From Pseudoneobacillus sp042683745 (lineage in GTDB: Bacteria; Bacillota; Bacilli; Bacillales; Cytobacillaceae): a DNA stretch of 64,000 nucleotides. Where the stretch lies: assembly GCF_042683745.1 (NCBI RefSeq), contig NZ_JBHUJX010000003.1:68334-132333 (forward strand), read 5' to 3'. The notes below the pieces were generated by a model. That model had not been told where the DNA came from. It searched no databases and saw nothing but the letters and a program-made list of their open reading frames with translations. Positions 44,005 to 54,340 of the stretch are shown here, piece after piece; within the stretch, counting starts at the first letter, position 1, and every line of letters starts with the position of its first letter. The position numbers and the translations under genes are program-made.

Positions 44005-46017
44005 TTACTCCTCACCTTCAGTCCCATTATAGGGATCACTATTTTCATTTAACCCTAAATGAGCTAAAATTTTATCTGGTATTTTGTAGAACTTAACACT
44101 ATTCGATTGAAAAACTTCATACCTTGCATAAACATGATATGGACCATTTAATTTCTCTCTTTTAGCTTCTTCAATAATAGTCCCATATGTTTCTAAATCC
44201 AACTGCCCTACCTGATCATCACCATTCCAAATAATAAAATATCCTTCGTTGTCATCATTCTTTCCTACTAAATAGCGACACTTAGTATTTTCTATTCTTA
44301 TTAAATTAGAACTAGATCTTCTTTCATTTTCCCAATGGGATGTAATTACTAAATCTACTAATTCATCTTTTTTCATTGTAAGTACTGTGCTAGCATCAAT
44401 CTGTTTTGTTAAAATTCTAAATTCAAAACCACTATTAACAGGTTTATGTTTTTGGACAAGAACTCCATTCTGATCAGGACGCTCACCAGTAATTACTCTA
44501 CGGATTCTCTCTTGAGTTAAACTTCTAGCATATTTGTCCCCTTTTTCAGAATTACCTTGTTCAATTAAAATAAATTTCCTTTTTGCCCCAGTTTCTTGGT
44601 TTAAATCCAACACTGCATGTCCAGTTGTTCCTGAACCAGCATATGGATCAAGTACCAACCCTTCAGAAGGACACCAAAGTTGAATAATTTTTTTCATTAA
44701 CTTCAAGGGTTTGACAGTTTGAAACTTATGTCCCTTTCCTATTATCTCATCGAGCTCATTAATACCAGTCTGACTATGTCCAGATTCTTCATAATTCCAA
44801 GATTGAGTTCCTAATTCGAAAGGCGTATCATAATTGTCATCGCCCCAATATGTTAAAGGGACTTTTCCCTTTTTAACATTTTTCAAGTATCTTTTGATTG
44901 CAGGTCTACCATTCCCATTTTTAGCAAAATATAATATCGGCCAAACATTATTTTGCATAATATTAATTGCTACTTCTCTTGATAATTGGATAACTGGTGA
45001 ATGAAATACATCTTCACTTTCAACTACTGGATTATTATCTAAATTTCTATCTACAGGAATAATGGGAATTGGGGCATCTTTTATTACTAGAGCACTAACC
45101 CGACCATCTCCAATAGACCTCTCAATATACTTTGAGCCCCATTGTTCTAACCATTCTTTCATTGTTTTCTTAGGGAAGGACCAAGCTCTCGCTCCAGGAT
45201 AATGTAAAGCTCCTGTAAAAGGCGATTGAATTGCATAAATATCTTTCTCAGCCACTGTTGCTACAGTAGCATTATCATTTCTCCAAAGCCCTTCAGGATC
45301 TTTATCTGGATTCTTATACTTTGAATTAGTCGTACCCTCCCTCGGTAATAGTCCTGTCTTGGCTATTGCTCTATCTTTTGCATACACTAGTACATATTCC
45401 GTACCAGTAGACATGTGTTTGCTATCACTTTTAGGAGCATAAGATTTTTGCCAGTTAATTATCCCTATCCTATTTTCTTCGCCAAATACTTCATTCATCA
45501 TCATTCCTAAGTGAAATAGTTCATTATCATCAATACATATGGCTATTACACCAGTGGGTTTAAGCATTTTCCACATCATATGAAGACGTGGCATCATTGC
45601 TTTCATCCACTTTGTATGTTTAGAACCATCATCTTCAGAAACTAAAGTCCCAAGATCTGGGTCATTTGGATCACTATCCCACTTATCATTATACCGAAAA
45701 TAATGCCCAGTATTATATGGTGGATCTGTCAAAATTAAATCTACTTGTTCTCTATACTTATACAAAGTGACCATTCCCTGAAGATTTTCGCCCTCAAGAA
45801 TGATATTTTTAGACTGCTGCTCTTCAGTTCCTACACATAATTTTCTATTAACTCGAGTTACTCTTGGCCTTACCTTCTTATAAATCTCTTCTGCTGTTCG
45901 CTTTCCATAAAAGCTTAGGGATACCCCTCCATTCACCATATTTTTAAGGATCTTCAATAAGTCTTCTTTATCTAAAAAGTCTAAATTGCTATCATTCAGG
46001 TCTATATTTGTGTTCAT
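44005..46017 (-). CDS. mod: Type III DNA methyltransferase, Mod subunit
   Basis: N6-adenine methyltransferase of beta class: catalytic motif TDPPYNTGHYF (about residue 97) comes before the SAM-binding motif LDPYAGSGTTGHA (near residue 510); between them lies the region that should recognise the DNA sequence. The frame is open to 46161, but aggaggaa 7 bases before the ATG at 46017 and the family start give 670 residues. Together with Res it forms a phage-restricting type III system; recognition site unknown. Confidence 0.9.
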   Translation of the reverse strand: MNTNIDLNDSNLDFLDKEDLLKILKNMVNGGVSLSFYGKRTAEEIYKKVRPRVTRVNRKLCVGTEEQQSKNIILEGENLQGMVTLYKYREQVDLILTDPPYNTGHYFRYNDKWDSDPNDPDLGTLVSEDDGSKHTKWMKAMMPRLHMMWKMLKPTGVIAICIDDNELFHLGMMMNEVFGEENRIGIINWQKSYAPKSDSKHMSTGTEYVLVYAKDRAIAKTGLLPREGTTNSKYKNPDKDPEGLWRNDNATVATVAEKDIYAIQSPFTGALHYPGARAWSFPKKTMKEWLEQWGSKYIERSIGDGRVSALVIKDAPIPIIPVDRNLDNNPVVESEDVFHSPVIQLSREVAINIMQNNVWPILYFAKNGNGRPAIKRYLKNVKKGKVPLTYWGDDNYDTPFELGTQSWNYEESGHSQTGINELDEIIGKGHKFQTVKPLKLMKKIIQLWCPSEGLVLDPYAGSGTTGHAVLDLNQETGAKRKFILIEQGNSEKGDKYARSLTQERIRRVITGERPDQNGVLVQKHKPVNSGFEFRILTKQIDASTVLTMKKDELVDLVITSHWENERRSSSNLIRIENTKCRYLVGKNDDNEGYFIIWNGDDQVGQLDLETYGTIIEEAKREKLNGPYHVYARYEVFQSNSVKFYKIPDKILAHLGLNENSDPYNGTEGEE

Positions 46018-46171
46018 TTGTCTATTCCTCCTGTAAGAGTATTTGTTAATTCCAATTATAGAACACACGTTCTCTCTAGTCGAATGTTTTTTAAATACTC
46101 TTAAATCTATGTTGTTATATCTAAGAAGTTTTTCAATCTTATTTTCAAAACATTTCAGCAAATGGAAATGT

Positions 46172-47707
46172 CTAGTAATCTAATTTGTTCAATAAAACCT
46201 CTGCCCTATGCTGAACCCCTTTAGAGCTGTGTTTAGCTTTCACCACTGTAATACCTTGACCTTCAATGATTTTCAATGACTTACTTGTCCATGTTCCACT
46301 GTCATTCACAAGATTTATAAGCAGTCGATCATAAATAGTTTTCCATTCACGAGTTACAAGCGATGATAATATCAACATCGACAAAGAGCGATTTTCCCGT
46401 TCAATTTCTATAATGTTGTATTGTTTTCCATTTCCCAAATATATTTGAGCAATTACATAACGCCGTTTAGTGACGTTATCACCCAATTTCGTAAATCTAC
46501 GTTCACCATGACCATCTGGCAACACATCCATAATTACTTGTATTGTTCCTACAATAGGATATTGCTCAAGTGCTTTGAGGACATTAATAAAATCTTGAAG
46601 CTCGCCTTGTGCCTGAATTTCATGTAGCATTTGATGCTCTAATCCTCGCACGAGTTGTTGGCCACCACTATCTGCGGTAGATCGAATGGAATCATGATTA
46701 ATGTAGTATATCTTCGTGTTTTCATCTTCCTTCATTCGTTGCTTGGAATGGCTACCTTTAATACGTTTAATTGTAGGAACTGATGTGTATTCATGTTTTA
46801 ACTGATTCATTTGTACAAGATCAAAGTCTTCTGTAGAACCATCTAATTGTTCATCTAATGTGAAACCCTCTTCATCACCCTGTCTATTTAGAGACCGATA
46901 AGTGTATTTTTTTGACTCATTGGATTTCTTTTGATCTTGTATTTCCGGATGAGAAATCGAAATATGCTGGTACGATATATTTTTATTTTTCACATTAGCA
47001 ATTTGTAGTACTGTATATGTGTTATTCTTCTCCTTTACACGAGCTGTTATTGTTAGTGGTTGTGTAAAATTCCATTCGAACTTCAAATTCTTTTCCTGCA
47101 ACCAAGTAAAAGCGATGTTTTCATATACTTGCCGTATATCACGATTCGTTAGCAACCACACCAATTGATAAATGAACGCTGTCTTTGTGTATTTCAATTC
47201 ATATTGTGAGGAAAAGCTAAGATGAAATTTATTAGGTTCATATGTTTCCGTGAAAAACTGAGGAAATGAATTTGATTCAAACAAGCGATATAAAAGGAAA
47301 CCATTCGGAGCTAATAAGCTACGTAATACTTCAATGATTGGTAAAATAACATTCTTCCCATTGAAAGAAAACACGAAACTACGGGAAGTAGCAGGATCAC
47401 TGCTTCCTTGAATAGACCAAGGGCGTTCGTGATATTTAACTTTATCGGGATAAATAGTCATATCGATTTCTTGTACGCCTTCAGGAACTTGACTAGCCGT
47501 TATAATACCATCAGTATAATAATGTTGGATTGCTAAGCATGGTAATGTACCCCAATCCATTAATATACCTTCTGTACGGCCTTTTGAGCGAAAATAAGCT
47601 TTAATCATCTTTTTATGATCATATCGGAATGGTTCACCAATCCATAGCAATTGTGCTTTTTCCCCTTTTGCAAAAGGCCAAGCAATTTTAACTTGTTGTT
47701 TGCCCAT
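46172..47707 (-). CDS. tnsE: TnsE-like transposition protein
   Basis: The fifth gene of the tns set, in the Tn7 order. The 511-residue protein shares the TnsE layout as I recall it: an N-terminal beta region, VLRSLLAPNGFLLYRLFE and QLVWLLTNRDIRQVYENIAF in the middle, a charged linker (residues 270-350), then a C-terminal domain beginning DFINVLKALEQYPIVGTIQV. In Tn7, TnsE directs insertion into replicating DNA on conjugative plasmids, via the sliding clamp. Sequence similarity is low, so the name rests on position and pattern. It overlaps tnsD by 20 bases. Confidence 0.75.
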   Translation of the reverse strand: MGKQQVKIAWPFAKGEKAQLLWIGEPFRYDHKKMIKAYFRSKGRTEGILMDWGTLPCLAIQHYYTDGIITASQVPEGVQEIDMTIYPDKVKYHERPWSIQGSSDPATSRSFVFSFNGKNVILPIIEVLRSLLAPNGFLLYRLFESNSFPQFFTETYEPNKFHLSFSSQYELKYTKTAFIYQLVWLLTNRDIRQVYENIAFTWLQEKNLKFEWNFTQPLTITARVKEKNNTYTVLQIANVKNKNISYQHISISHPEIQDQKKSNESKKYTYRSLNRQGDEEGFTLDEQLDGSTEDFDLVQMNQLKHEYTSVPTIKRIKGSHSKQRMKEDENTKIYYINHDSIRSTADSGGQQLVRGLEHQMLHEIQAQGELQDFINVLKALEQYPIVGTIQVIMDVLPDGHGERRFTKLGDNVTKRRYVIAQIYLGNGKQYNIIEIERENRSLSMLILSSLVTREWKTIYDRLLINLVNDSGTWTSKSLKIIEGQGITVVKAKHSSKGVQHRAEVLLNKLDY

Positions 47708-49559
47708 TACTTTTCACTTCCTGTTTTGTTCGTAAATGTTCTTCCAAATACGGTTTTATCTCATGAAAATGATGTGACTTAACAGCGCCAACACGCTGCA
47801 CTTTCCATAATACAACTGGTTCTTGCTCCTGTAATATTCGATCAATAATCTTACAACAACGTCTGATTTGAAATTGCTGGGTAGATTCCACAATTTCAGA
47901 CAGGAGCTTTTTAGTTCGGGGTAGCTTATCAAGATGTTTCTCCAAGTTTGATAATATTCCAAATCGTTTTCCTATAATCGAAATTGTAATTCGAACAGGT
48001 TTATCTAGTTCGATTAACTCCTTGTAAAATTTCTCTATTTTAGAGCAGTATTCTCGATCACGTGAGGCCCAATCGACAATTGCCTGGTTCTTCTTCTTCT
48101 TCTCTTGAATTATAGGCAACTGTTCAAACAGCCACTCTTTATCGTGACGATACAAGTATATATATTCTTTTGGGAAACACTTACGAATTTGTGTTCTTGA
48201 ATAACTTGGATATTGCTGCATTCCCTTTAATAATTGTTTTCGATAAGTCAGCAACATTGGAGGAATGTCCTTTTCTGATAGTTCTTCTATTCTCATCTCT
48301 GAAGAAAGGTATTTTTTAACCGTTTTTGAATCTACTCCAAACATTTTTGCTAATGATCTTGTACTGTAAGTACATTCAGTTGCCAATTCATGTAATTTAG
48401 CCTTCCAGATGTCTCCAAACGCTTTTATACGTCCAATACGATATTTATCTTCAGATAATCTATCAGGACCTTTTCTAGCGTATATAAAGCCACAAGAGCA
48501 TTCAAACGTACCTATAGTTGCTTTTGATTTAAAATCTCTCGTAACATCTACTTCTTGGATCACATATTCCTTATAATGATTAGCTGCCTTATTTAAACAA
48601 GGCCATGGGCCACTACCAAAAGGACCTGTATCAGCTTCAATTTGTAAAAAGGTCTTCAAATCTTGCTCTAAAAAATAAAGCATAAGCAAATGACGAAAAG
48701 GATGTGCATGACGTTTTAGATTTCGTGTAATAACCTTGAGCCAATTGTACTCATCATTTACATCAATTTCTGATTCGTACTTACCTAAAAATCCTTTTGG
48801 AAATTTTGCTTGAAATGCATTGTATAGCTCATTTTGCCGAATGCGATTTGAAGTTGTTATTAAATTACTCTCTCGTAAAAGAGCACGATATTTTAGATTA
48901 ATAGATTCTCTTGAAAATTTATATATTGGAATTTGCAATAGTTGATAAGCCATCTTTGCTAAAGCAATTTGAATAGTTACAAACTCTTTTGGTTCAGTTT
49001 CTTGAAGTATCGATAAATTCATCAGTTCCTTTTCAAATCGAATAAACTCAATTCGACTTGATTTTGAAAAATCGATCGCGTATTTCTTTAATTTCAGCTC
49101 ATGATGTGCACAATAAAAAATCCCTTGTAGCTGGTGCTCACGATGTATATAAGGTTCTCCGTATTGATTAACATCGTTTGTTGCACACTCTGGACAATAA
49201 AATAGTCCATCCTTTTTACAAATACCTCCCGCAACCATTCCAAGTCTTGGATAAAGTCCTATCCCACGATCCTGGACGTCTTCTAGAATTTCCTTTTGAC
49301 GTTGCTTAGAAAGAAACGGATCATAGTATGGGTAAATCGTATGCTTAGTTAATAAATTTCCAACTGAGTAATTGGAACCTAGTTGCTGAGCCAATACAGA
49401 AAAATGACTACCAATCTGCACACTAGGAATTACAGAACGACTTTGAAATACTTCTTCTAATGTGTCTTTGCAATCAATATTGCCACTATAGAAGTGATAA
49501 CGTGCAATCGCTGAATAGATCAATTCACGAGGATATGGGTTCGTAAAGAACGGTAGCAT
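47688..49559 (-). CDS. tnsD: TnsD target-site selector (TniQ family)
   Basis: A 623-residue protein beginning LPFFTNPYPRELIYSAIARY, with the TniQ zinc site CPEC...CAHH (Cys122, Cys125, Cys150, His153), then a DNA-binding C-terminal half containing a helix-turn-helix (YSTRSLAKMFGVDSKTVKKYL). In Tn7, TnsD binds the 3' end of glmS and brings TnsC to the insertion point 25 bases downstream. The element here sits at exactly that point, so this TnsD is functional or was recently. It is longer than the 508 residues of Tn7 TnsD. Confidence 0.9.
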   Translation of the reverse strand: MLPFFTNPYPRELIYSAIARYHFYSGNIDCKDTLEEVFQSRSVIPSVQIGSHFSVLAQQLGSNYSVGNLLTKHTIYPYYDPFLSKQRQKEILEDVQDRGIGLYPRLGMVAGGICKKDGLFYCPECATNDVNQYGEPYIHREHQLQGIFYCAHHELKLKKYAIDFSKSSRIEFIRFEKELMNLSILQETEPKEFVTIQIALAKMAYQLLQIPIYKFSRESINLKYRALLRESNLITTSNRIRQNELYNAFQAKFPKGFLGKYESEIDVNDEYNWLKVITRNLKRHAHPFRHLLMLYFLEQDLKTFLQIEADTGPFGSGPWPCLNKAANHYKEYVIQEVDVTRDFKSKATIGTFECSCGFIYARKGPDRLSEDKYRIGRIKAFGDIWKAKLHELATECTYSTRSLAKMFGVDSKTVKKYLSSEMRIEELSEKDIPPMLLTYRKQLLKGMQQYPSYSRTQIRKCFPKEYIYLYRHDKEWLFEQLPIIQEKKKKNQAIVDWASRDREYCSKIEKFYKELIELDKPVRITISIIGKRFGILSNLEKHLDKLPRTKKLLSEIVESTQQFQIRRCCKIIDRILQEQEPVVLWKVQRVGAVKSHHFHEIKPYLEEHLRTKQEVKSNGQTTS

Positions 49560-49644
49560 CTAAAATCCCCCTAGTTTTATTCGACATACTTCTATCATGT
49601 CGATCAAACTAGGTTTTTAGACACCTCATGACTTAGTTTTTAAT

Positions 49645-51336
49645 TTACTTATAGAATTCTTGTAGTGGATTTTTAATAAATCCTTTTAATTTCAACAATT
49701 CGTAAGGGTGTTGCTTTTTTTCAATTGCTGCTGTTCTTAATGTTAACAATGGTAATAATTCTCTCTTTTGCATCTTTGATTCTTTATTTTCTTTCTTTTG
49801 TTGATTTAGTGTAATTGCTTGTTGAATTGAATCTGTTTTTAATACATTTAAATCTGTATCAATCGGGTTATTTTCAACAATTTTAATGATAATTCGCTTA
49901 ATATCACTCAATTCCAGATTATCAAAAATACCTAGTGAAGCTACCTCCACAGTTAAACTTTCTATCGTATCCTGTCGCTTATATCTCAAAGTATTTTGTC
50001 GTTCTTTCATCGCCTCTTTGATTTTACCTTCATACTCTGTATTTTTCTTATGGTTAATCATCAGATCGTCTAGATTTATCATAATATCCTCGTACTTATA
50101 CATCGCTTTTAAATCGTTTTTACGAATTGCATTGAGCATTGGTTGGATAATTCTCATATCCTCTTTTGCTGTCTTCTTCAGAACACGTGGAGTAATTCTT
50201 TCTTCCTCATTTGATTCATCAAATAAAGCTCGCTCCTGTGCTAAAATAAACAAGTTCACAGCAACCGAAGTTATCCCCTGACATTCCTCATAAAAAGTCC
50301 TTTTCACATCTTCAGTAAGTTCTGAGCGTATTTTAAGACATTGTAATTCCCATAAAGTTTCTAAAAAGAACTCCCATTCCTCACTGTCCTCAGCCATACG
50401 GTCCCAAATAATCGCTCCGTCACTCGCTGCACGACGAGCTTGTCGGAAGTTCCCTTTAAATAGTTGCTGTGCTTTTGAAGTACCAATCAATACAGTAGGA
50501 ATACCAACCGTATTTGATAACGTAACAAAGAAATTCAGCATTTCCTCTTGGTCATTTTTAGAATGTAAAAGATGTTGGATCTCATCGATGACTAGCACAC
50601 CAATACCATACATACTGGCTAATGAAGTCATATGCAAAAGCATTGTTGATGTAACACGATTTAAATAGCCGTATTTCTCTAAATACCGTGTGCCAAGTAA
50701 ATTATCAATCGCTTTGAAAAAGCTTTTACAAAGCGTTGATAAACTGCCATCATATGGACAATCAATTTTCAGCCAAACAATTTGCGTACGATTAAAAGGC
50801 TGGCCTTCATACGTCTCATGTTTAATGACTTGAGGATACATTAGCAACAACCGTTCAATCGCAGTTGTTTTACCGATACCAGAGATTCCGATAATTGATA
50901 AACTATCTGCTGTAGAACGAATATAATTCAAGCGCTCATCAATGTATTTGTGAGCTTCTTCCTCATCTTCACGCAATTGGTGTAATACTCGAATACGTTC
51001 TAAAAATGTTCTATCTAAAGGATTTCGAGCTAGGTAACCTCTACGAATTAGCGTAGAAAGTCTCCGTTCTACTTCAAAATGGATAGGTAAGGGCTGAATA
51101 AAGTTTTTCACACGTTTCAGCACATGATATCGGATATTCGTTTCACTTTGCTTTTCTTGCTGAGTAATACGTGGTGTTACCATAAATCGCTCTAGCACAT
51201 TGTCTTCACTGAAAATAGGGGGAAGAGCTTCGATGAATGGATTTTTACTATACTCTGATAAAGCCTGTTCCTTATATGTAGCTTCCACAAAATCGCCTTT
51301 AAGGACAAGGCTATTCGTCTTTTCCAAACGTCTCAT
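49645..51336 (-). CDS. tnsC: TnsC AAA+ transposition regulator
   Basis: A AAA+ ATPase of 563 residues: Walker A GISGIGKTT (150-158), Walker B GVLVIDEIQHLL, sensor region and a long helical C-terminal tail. TnsC connects the target selector (TnsD or TnsE) to the TnsAB transposase and mediates target immunity. It overlaps tnsB by 26 bases and is followed by 85 bases before tnsD. N-terminal residues 1-60 are the part expected to touch TnsA/TnsB. Confidence 0.9.
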   Translation of the reverse strand: MRRLEKTNSLVLKGDFVEATYKEQALSEYSKNPFIEALPPIFSEDNVLERFMVTPRITQQEKQSETNIRYHVLKRVKNFIQPLPIHFEVERRLSTLIRRGYLARNPLDRTFLERIRVLHQLREDEEEAHKYIDERLNYIRSTADSLSIIGISGIGKTTAIERLLLMYPQVIKHETYEGQPFNRTQIVWLKIDCPYDGSLSTLCKSFFKAIDNLLGTRYLEKYGYLNRVTSTMLLHMTSLASMYGIGVLVIDEIQHLLHSKNDQEEMLNFFVTLSNTVGIPTVLIGTSKAQQLFKGNFRQARRAASDGAIIWDRMAEDSEEWEFFLETLWELQCLKIRSELTEDVKRTFYEECQGITSVAVNLFILAQERALFDESNEEERITPRVLKKTAKEDMRIIQPMLNAIRKNDLKAMYKYEDIMINLDDLMINHKKNTEYEGKIKEAMKERQNTLRYKRQDTIESLTVEVASLGIFDNLELSDIKRIIIKIVENNPIDTDLNVLKTDSIQQAITLNQQKKENKESKMQKRELLPLLTLRTAAIEKKQHPYELLKLKGFIKNPLQEFYK

Positions 51337-53467
51337 CTCTCTTCTTCTTTAGTTTTTCCATTAGACGTGAACTAGATTTTTGAGGTATGTCATCTTGCAC
51401 TTTTTCTTTTGTTACAAAATCAATAACATCTGCTTGATCACTGACTACAGCTGGCGATAGATCAAACTTTTCCTCTTCACGATTTAACTGTTTTTCCGTA
51501 TGTTTGTTATCTCTTATCGATACAATTTTTTCTTTCTTACTTGTCGGTTGATTGAATGATTGCCTTTTCTTCTTTTCTGCCTTTTTTATTATTTCGTTCA
51601 TCATGGCATCTGTATTAATTGTTAGCTGCACTTGATGAGAGCGTTCGATCTCTTCCAACTCACTCCGTAGCTGTTGCTGAAAAACGATTTCCTCTAAAAA
51701 GTCATTTCGATACTGTTGACTCGGTTCAAGTAATATACACTCTTCATAATCCTTACCATTATCATGAGGAATATATATCTTCTCGACATTACGAGGGTCA
51801 TAAACAATTTCAACACTGCGATTTTTAAGCTTCAAATACCACTGTTCTTCAATGGCTTGTCGTGAACCATATAACAAGTTTTTAAACTTAATACCGGCTC
51901 TAGAAATGGTTGCCTTGCCACGTGGTAACACATTTAAGCGTAGAATATTACGATCAACTGTTCTTAAACGCCCTTTACGATTTTGAATGCCCCAGTTCCA
52001 TAAATTTACCGGTGTTGGCACTAGACCATCTGTAATCATTTCTTTTTCCATTGGATATTTATCAATGATTTTATGATTATGATGAAGGACTAGCGTAATA
52101 ATTAATGTTGTGAATTCTTTAAGATTTAACGTAGCATCTAAACGATAATCTTGATCTCCACGCTCTCGATATTCCTTTTGAATTGCACCAGGAGCCTTTT
52201 GCTTTATCTTACCGTTAAACGTACGAAATTTACGTTCAACAATTCCTTTTAAATCCCCTCGGTAAGCTGTCGTATTTTCTATTTTTATATTTATGTTATT
52301 GATCAAATTTCCTACAGAATATCCCTCAAACTCTCCTCGGTCTGCAATAATAATTTCTGGTAAATGTTTTGTTGGCCATTGTTCCTCTGTAATTTCGATT
52401 CCATATTGCTTACAAAAACCCACCTTGTCTGACACCATATTATCTAAAGCCATCATCGCTCCAATCCATGAGGGCCCTTCTAATCCAACATATATTCCTG
52501 TTATTATTCGTGAATACACATCAATAACTGCATAAATAACAGGGCGGCCAATGACTTTATTTACATCAAATGAGCTCACTAAATATATATCTGCAATGGT
52601 AGCATCAATTTGAAAGCGAGTACCTGGACCATTTGTTTCCGATTTTGAATCACTTAAAATAGGTCGATGCTTCAGTTCATATTCTTTAGCACTTTTACGG
52701 AACTGAATATCTTTCTTTGGATCTTCTATTTTCTTAAACCAATAGTAAAACTGATGGTATGACGGTATTCGGTTTGCTTCCCAAACTCTATACTTCATTT
52801 CACCATTTTCTTTATAACGGTTTGAATAAAAATCACGCAATATAAAATGATAGACATCTTTTAATGAGTAATTGTTCGTTTTTCGGTAAAATTTATTAAT
52901 GGCATGCTCAAACTGTAGCTTCACTTCGTCTGTTATATTAATGCCAGTTTGATAATCACCACTAATGTTCACTCTACGTGGACGACCTGTTTTGGCTTCT
53001 GTCAAAGATTTTGCTTTACCTTTGCCACCAGAGTTTGCATAGTCTGGTAACATGGCATTTTTATTCATACCACGTTGCCAATAACGACTAAGTAGTTTTT
53101 TTACTTTAGTAGGTGTTATATTAAGCTCTTCAGCAATTTCTTTAATTTTTGACTCTCTTCCACGTTTCAAAAGCAATTCATTCATTTGTAGTAAACAATG
53201 CTCTTGAATGGTAGCCCAATCTTCTTCACGTTTTTGAATCTGTACTTCTGTTAGATCATTATCTGCTACAACACGGACAAATGGATCTGCTATTACAAGC
53301 AATTCATACTGTTCAATTTCTGTAGCTAATGTTGTATATAGTTCTTTCTTAGGCATGGACGTATGAGCATCTATATCAACAATAAAAACATACGATTCCT
53401 CTATTTCAATTACACGAATTCGCTTAGAATCTTTCACATATTGAAGTACCTGATTAATATAAATCAT
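51311..53467 (-). CDS. tnsB: TnsB DDE transposase
   Basis: A 718-residue integrase-fold transposase. The acidic triad is Asp288 (RFQIDATIAD), Asp376 (IIIADRGEFEG) and Glu411 (KGIVERKF); the spacings of 88 and 35 residues equal those of E. coli TnsB as I remember it. N-terminal helix-turn-helix regions (EIAEELNITPTKVKKLL) should bind the 20-bp end sites; the C-terminal tail is basic. TnsB cuts the 3' ends and joins them to the target. It overlaps tnsA by 4 bases. Confidence 0.93.
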   Translation of the reverse strand: MIYINQVLQYVKDSKRIRVIEIEESYVFIVDIDAHTSMPKKELYTTLATEIEQYELLVIADPFVRVVADNDLTEVQIQKREEDWATIQEHCLLQMNELLLKRGRESKIKEIAEELNITPTKVKKLLSRYWQRGMNKNAMLPDYANSGGKGKAKSLTEAKTGRPRRVNISGDYQTGINITDEVKLQFEHAINKFYRKTNNYSLKDVYHFILRDFYSNRYKENGEMKYRVWEANRIPSYHQFYYWFKKIEDPKKDIQFRKSAKEYELKHRPILSDSKSETNGPGTRFQIDATIADIYLVSSFDVNKVIGRPVIYAVIDVYSRIITGIYVGLEGPSWIGAMMALDNMVSDKVGFCKQYGIEITEEQWPTKHLPEIIIADRGEFEGYSVGNLINNINIKIENTTAYRGDLKGIVERKFRTFNGKIKQKAPGAIQKEYRERGDQDYRLDATLNLKEFTTLIITLVLHHNHKIIDKYPMEKEMITDGLVPTPVNLWNWGIQNRKGRLRTVDRNILRLNVLPRGKATISRAGIKFKNLLYGSRQAIEEQWYLKLKNRSVEIVYDPRNVEKIYIPHDNGKDYEECILLEPSQQYRNDFLEEIVFQQQLRSELEEIERSHQVQLTINTDAMMNEIIKKAEKKKRQSFNQPTSKKEKIVSIRDNKHTEKQLNREEEKFDLSPAVVSDQADVIDFVTKEKVQDDIPQKSSSRLMEKLKKKRDETFGKDE

Positions 53468-54303
53468 CCGTATTTCACCTTCTTCACCTTACTTTCATCA
53501 ACTGATTTAATAATAATTGGATGCTCTAAATCTATCGACTTCAACATATCTATAATGATAATTTTTTGAGCTATCAAATGATAAAATAGTGTAACCCCAC
53601 TGCCAAAAGGTAAATGCGTGTCTTTATCAAATTCATTTGTGATTTTACGGATGCTTTCATTAGTGCCTAGTAGTCTTTGCATTAAAGAAATAGATAAATC
53701 TTCAATATACTGCGCATTCATTTCACGAAATACATCATAATCTCGAATGTCATAGTAATCGTGGATATAACTGATATTTCTAGCCATTGTTTTAGGTATT
53801 TCTTCTTCTGTTACAATGCCCCAATCAATCTCTTTTCGATGCCAATACTCACGTTCAATCTCAAACTTTTCAAGAATACGCTCTTTTAATAATTCATCCT
53901 TCATTTTAATTGTACGAGCTACTTCAATTACGCCTTGTCCATTATTAATCGTTAATAAAAAATCCGTTGTCATCACAATCGGTTCCCCCGTTTTAGGATC
54001 AGTAGGATGTTTAACACCTAACTCATCTGCAATGACAATAGTTTCTTCCAACGGTAATAAAGGAAATTGCTCACGAATATCCAAAACGAAATTCGAAAAT
54101 TCAGTTATATAAAAGTAGTTTCGTTCTAAATCTGATAAAAATTCATGCTGCCTGTTTGTCTTTATTCCTTTCAAGCGAGTAGATCTTCCTAACGAAGATA
54201 CATCTTGGATCTTTAACCATGGTTTATATTCTGAACCAATACCTGAACCACGGCCTTCTTTTATCCATTTCTCAATTTTAGATGTTCTTTTTCTTTTTGA
54301 CAT
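53464..54303 (-). CDS. tnsA: TnsA endonuclease
   Basis: A 279-residue restriction-enzyme-like nuclease that cuts the 5' ends of the element so that it moves by cut-and-paste. The active-site residues can be placed at Glu60 (LSDLERNYFY), Asp114 (MTTDFLL) and Lys133 (RTIK, ahead of ERILEKFEIEREYW). The helical C-terminal half should contact TnsC. It is the first gene of the tns operon, starting 126 bases from the right tip, so its promoter must lie within or beside the TnsB sites, allowing self-repression as in Tn7. Confidence 0.92.
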   Translation of the reverse strand: MSKRKRTSKIEKWIKEGRGSGIGSEYKPWLKIQDVSSLGRSTRLKGIKTNRQHEFLSDLERNYFYITEFSNFVLDIREQFPLLPLEETIVIADELGVKHPTDPKTGEPIVMTTDFLLTINNGQGVIEVARTIKMKDELLKERILEKFEIEREYWHRKEIDWGIVTEEEIPKTMARNISYIHDYYDIRDYDVFREMNAQYIEDLSISLMQRLLGTNESIRKITNEFDKDTHLPFGSGVTLFYHLIAQKIIIIDMLKSIDLEHPIIIKSVDESKVKKVKYG

Positions 54304-54340
54304 AAAAACACCCCTTTAGACAATTATATCCAAAGGGGTA

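Noticed and set aside
53464..54303. TnsA lacking its catalytic lysine
   Set aside because: The stretch IEVARTIK first seems to lack the usual VK, but aligning the following ERILEKFEIEREYW block places Lys133 at the expected distance from it and from Asp114.
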